Shown here: piece after piece, positions 30,161 through 32,394 of the stretch
Position numbering within the stretch: position 1 is the first letter of the stretch
Layout: each line of letters begins with the position of its first letter
Source of the DNA: Betaproteobacteria bacterium
GTDB lineage: Bacteria; Pseudomonadota; Gammaproteobacteria; Burkholderiales; Casimicrobiaceae
Length of the DNA: 32,394 bases
Assembly (NCBI GenBank): GCA_003153475.1
Contig: PLYT01000015.1
Location: 1-32,394, forward strand
Reading direction: 5' to 3'
Position numbers and translations under genes: made by a program
The notes under the pieces: model-generated
Seen by the model: the letters and a program-made list of their open reading frames with translations, nothing else
Database searches by the model: none
What the model was told of the DNA's origin: nothing

Positions 30161-31794
30161 CTAGGCGCTGACGGCAGCCTCGGATTCCGTTGCTTGCGAG
30201 CGCCGGTCGATCAGCCGCGCCATCGCGCGATCGAACAGCGACACCGCCTCGATCGCCAGCGTGGCGCATCCGATGCGGAAGGGCTCGGCAAGGCTCTCCG
30301 GCGCGTGGACAAAGGCCGTCGACCCATCGCGGTAGCTGAAAAGCAGCCGCTTGCGCTGCGGAGCGCGCCAGGCGAGCCTCGCCAGCACCGGCGCCCGGCC
30401 GCCCTCGACCGAGAGCTGTCGCTCCCAGGCCAGACTCTCCGACCCCTGATCGAGATCGATGGCGGTCAGGCGCTCGACGCAATCGTTGTCGAGAAAGGCC
30501 CGGATTTCCGGCGTTACGGTCCGTCCGGCGAGGCGCGCTTCGATCGCCGTGACGGCTTCGTCACGGGCAGCAGCGGCTTCGTCCTGCGCGATCAGCAGCG
30601 GCACGGCCTTGGCGAGCTCTTGATTGCAACTCGCGCGCTCGGCGTCCAGGAAGGCATCGAGCTCATGCTTGGCGGTTTCGAAAATGCCCAGATCGTCGAC
30701 AAACTCGTCGCGAATCATCTCGGCAAGGCTGCCGGCGAGTTCGATCAGCGTGCGATCGTGAGCGTCGTCGGGCTTCAAGTCGACCGATGCGGCAGCCAGC
30801 GTGTCGAAGAAGCGCCGCGTCGGATGTTGTGCATCGTAGAGTACCCGGCGGTCGATGATGGCCGCCTTCAGAAGCGGGGTCTGCAAGCGGCTGAATACCG
30901 ACTTGATCTCATCGGGTATGTACGGGTCATCGAAAACATAGTCGAGGACGCCGCCGACGATGTCGATGGTCGCAGGATTGGAGCGCCCGCCGCGTTGCCG
31001 TCCAGCATCTGCACCAGCGTGTCGAACAGGGCTTGGCTGCCGAGCGGCTCCGGCTCGCGACTGCCGCGGCGAGCGCGAGCCCGAACGCGCAGCGTCGGCA
31101 GAACGTCTCGATCCTGCAGCAACAGGTTAAGCTCGCGATGCAGTTCGCCCACCTGGGGTGTGGTCGCACGAATCAGGCGCTCCATGATCGGACGCCACAA
31201 GTCGCCCTGGGGCCACAGCTCGCGGCAGGTGCTGCCGAAGGCATCGCAGACGTAATCGGCGCTCCAAGGATTGTCGAAGGGACTCCCGGTCGGCGCCTCG
31301 CGCAACACCATGCGCACGCGAAAATCGAGCGAGAAGGCCTCGTCGAGCGTCACCTCGCGCATCGCCTGCACCGCGCCGCTCAGCGAGACCTGGGCGCGAT
31401 GGTCTCCGTGATCGACGATCGCGAGCTCGAAGGTATTTTTCTTTCGCTGACCGCGCAGGCTCGGCGTGCCTTCACGGCGGCGCTGGAATGCCTCGTCGAA
31501 ATGGGCCTTGAAACGCGGCACCACCATCGGCCGCTTGTTTGCCACGGCGTGAGCGAGCTCGTGGACGAGCTCGCTCGTCGAGAGCGATGATCCGAGCTCG
31601 TCGTCGTTTCCCGGGCTCAGCGCCTGCAGGCGCTCGATCGCTCGCCAGATCGCGGCGTCGAAGCGCTTGTGCGTCAACACCAGGCATTCGCGCAACAGGC
31701 CTTCGCTTTCCGCCGGACCGATGTCGCGCGTGCCTTCTACATTCACGACCAGTCGGTCGCGCTCGGTCCGCTCATGGATGGTGTCAGTGCTCAT
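30161..31794 (-). pseudogene. DUF1631 family protein, interrupted by a one-base frameshift
   Basis: Two overlapping minus-strand frames together make one DUF1631 protein of about 544 residues. The first (from ATG 31794, MSTDTIHERTERD) carries LVLTHKRFDAAIWRAIERLQ and LRELWPQGDLWRP-like family blocks up to DGNAAGA near 30985. One base is missing in a G/C run there; the continuation, TIDIVGGVLDYVFDDPYIPD, then SRLQTPLLKAAIIDRR and the C-terminal block LLFSYRDGSTAFVHAPESLA, is in the next frame. DUF1631 proteins are cytosolic, of unknown function, and usually longer (~700 residues). Either the gene is recently inactivated or the base was lost in sequencing. It lies 68 bases upstream of the GAF/PP2C gene. 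Confidence 0.85.
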
Positions 31795-32027
31795 GTTGAC
31801 TCCGCACGAGCTCCCGCGCCGCATCGCGCGGCGGGCATGCCGAAAAAAGCGTGGCAGGGCCGCTTTTTATTGAATCGTTGGATATCCCTGGGTAGGCCTG
31901 AGCATACGCGCCCAATTCATTTTCAGTATGCAACCGTACCAATTGCTCCCGTCCTCGCGCCGCACACGTCACATCGGCGTCATCGAGACCGGGCAAGATC
32001 GACCACGCAAGAGTCGCGGGGTCGCGA

Positions 32028-32360
32028 ATGGCCGTTCATGCCGAAGGTTACTGCTGGGTTATGGAGCAGCTCGGGGAGAAGCAGGACTTCGAGTCGGAGC
32101 TCAGTCGGCGCGGCTTCCGTCACGAACATTTTACGCTCCGGGTCCGCCGCGCAAGGCCCGCGGGCTCGGTCGACGAATGGACGGCCAGCTACGTCGTCTG
32201 CGTCATCGACCTGCGAACGTCGCGGTCGAACGTCTATTGGGGTGGACCGCGCTGGCGCTGGGTCGAGCAGTTCTCGGCCGACCTGGCGGCGGGCTTCTTC
32301 GGCGAGCCGACGATCTTTCGCGCGGTCCCGCTGACGTGGCGCAGCCGAGCCAGCGCCTAG
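32028..32360 (+). CDS. Short hypothetical protein
   Basis: A 110-residue soluble protein with no recognised family. The composition is protein-like, with a strand-rich core (EHFTLRVRRARP, WTASYVVCVIDLRTSRSNVY) followed by aromatic WGGPRWRWVEQF, and no signal peptide. Neither the ATG at 32028 nor the in-frame ATG at 32061 (MEQLGEKQDFESEL) has a clear ribosome-binding site; the second lies closer to the protein-like region. It is divergent from the DUF1631 gene across a 233-base spacer in which I see nothing further. Confidence 0.55.
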   Translation: MAVHAEGYCWVMEQLGEKQDFESELSRRGFRHEHFTLRVRRARPAGSVDEWTASYVVCVIDLRTSRSNVYWGGPRWRWVEQFSADLAAGFFGEPTIFRAVPLTWRSRASA

Positions 32361-32394
32361 CGCTTCGCTTTATCGGCCCGGCGTCGCGTCCGGC

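Noticed and set aside
30093-30482. N-terminal extension of the GAF/PP2C protein
   Set aside because: The in-frame upstream codons overlap the DUF1631 gene and give Arg/Gly-rich sequence. The GAF domain begins after the ATG at 30092.

Overview
The window is GC-rich (many long shadow reading frames lie opposite real genes) and looks like the chromosome of a proteobacterium, most likely a betaproteobacterium or a close gammaproteobacterial relative. The basis is the ileS-lspA-ispH order, the DUF2069 and DUF1631 families, the sulfite reductase/DUF934/cobA cluster, and a dif site almost identical to the gamma/betaproteobacterial consensus. All assignments come from reading the sequence and from family knowledge; no searches were run.

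Layout, left to right. 1-2680 (+): end of ileS, then lspA and ispH. 2689-6268 (-): DUF2069 membrane protein, a hypothetical protein with a PilZ-like C-terminus, an alpha/beta hydrolase and a CoA-type Nudix hydrolase. 6308-10140 (-): a sulfur assimilation and siroheme unit (sulfite reductase, DUF934, SUMT, TauE/SafE exporter), with a divergent CbiX-type chelatase at 10253. 10705-11750 (+): a decayed locus, made of a frameshifted and truncated phosphoketolase joined to a short tail resembling the C-terminus of Lon-related (BrxL-like) proteases. 11958-11985: a dif site, the XerCD target that marks the replication terminus. 12031-20903 (-): UvrD-like helicase, MFS transporter, secreted phosphoesterase, VOC protein, M14 carboxypeptidase, and a molybdopterin oxidoreductase with its cytochrome b. 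21352-22386: a small membrane protein and an HdeD-like protein.

The most interesting block is 22430-30092 (-). In transcription order it encodes a GAF-PP2C-HATPase regulator, a STAS anti-anti-sigma protein, an ECF sigma factor and its putative membrane anti-sigma factor, whose distal part is 30 tandem copies of a 4-residue repeat (12-bp DNA repeat). A strong terminator follows. Next comes a second pair: a very unusual secreted protein (HExxH peptidase + beta-propeller + probable outer-membrane barrel) and a PrsW-like intramembrane protease. A 28-bp element (12 + 9 identical bases around a 7-bp variable spacer) with the form of an ECF promoter occurs directly before the sigma start and again inside the anti-sigma gene. 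Together this suggests an autoregulated envelope-sensing circuit that combines partner switching, an ECF sigma/anti-sigma pair and candidate proteases.

30161-31794 (-) is a DUF1631 gene split by a one-base frameshift, and 32028-32360 (+) is a short hypothetical gene. The two frameshifts (about 11112 and about 30985) are both single missing bases in G/C runs, so assembly error must be considered for each. No tRNA, rRNA, CRISPR array or intact transposase was seen.
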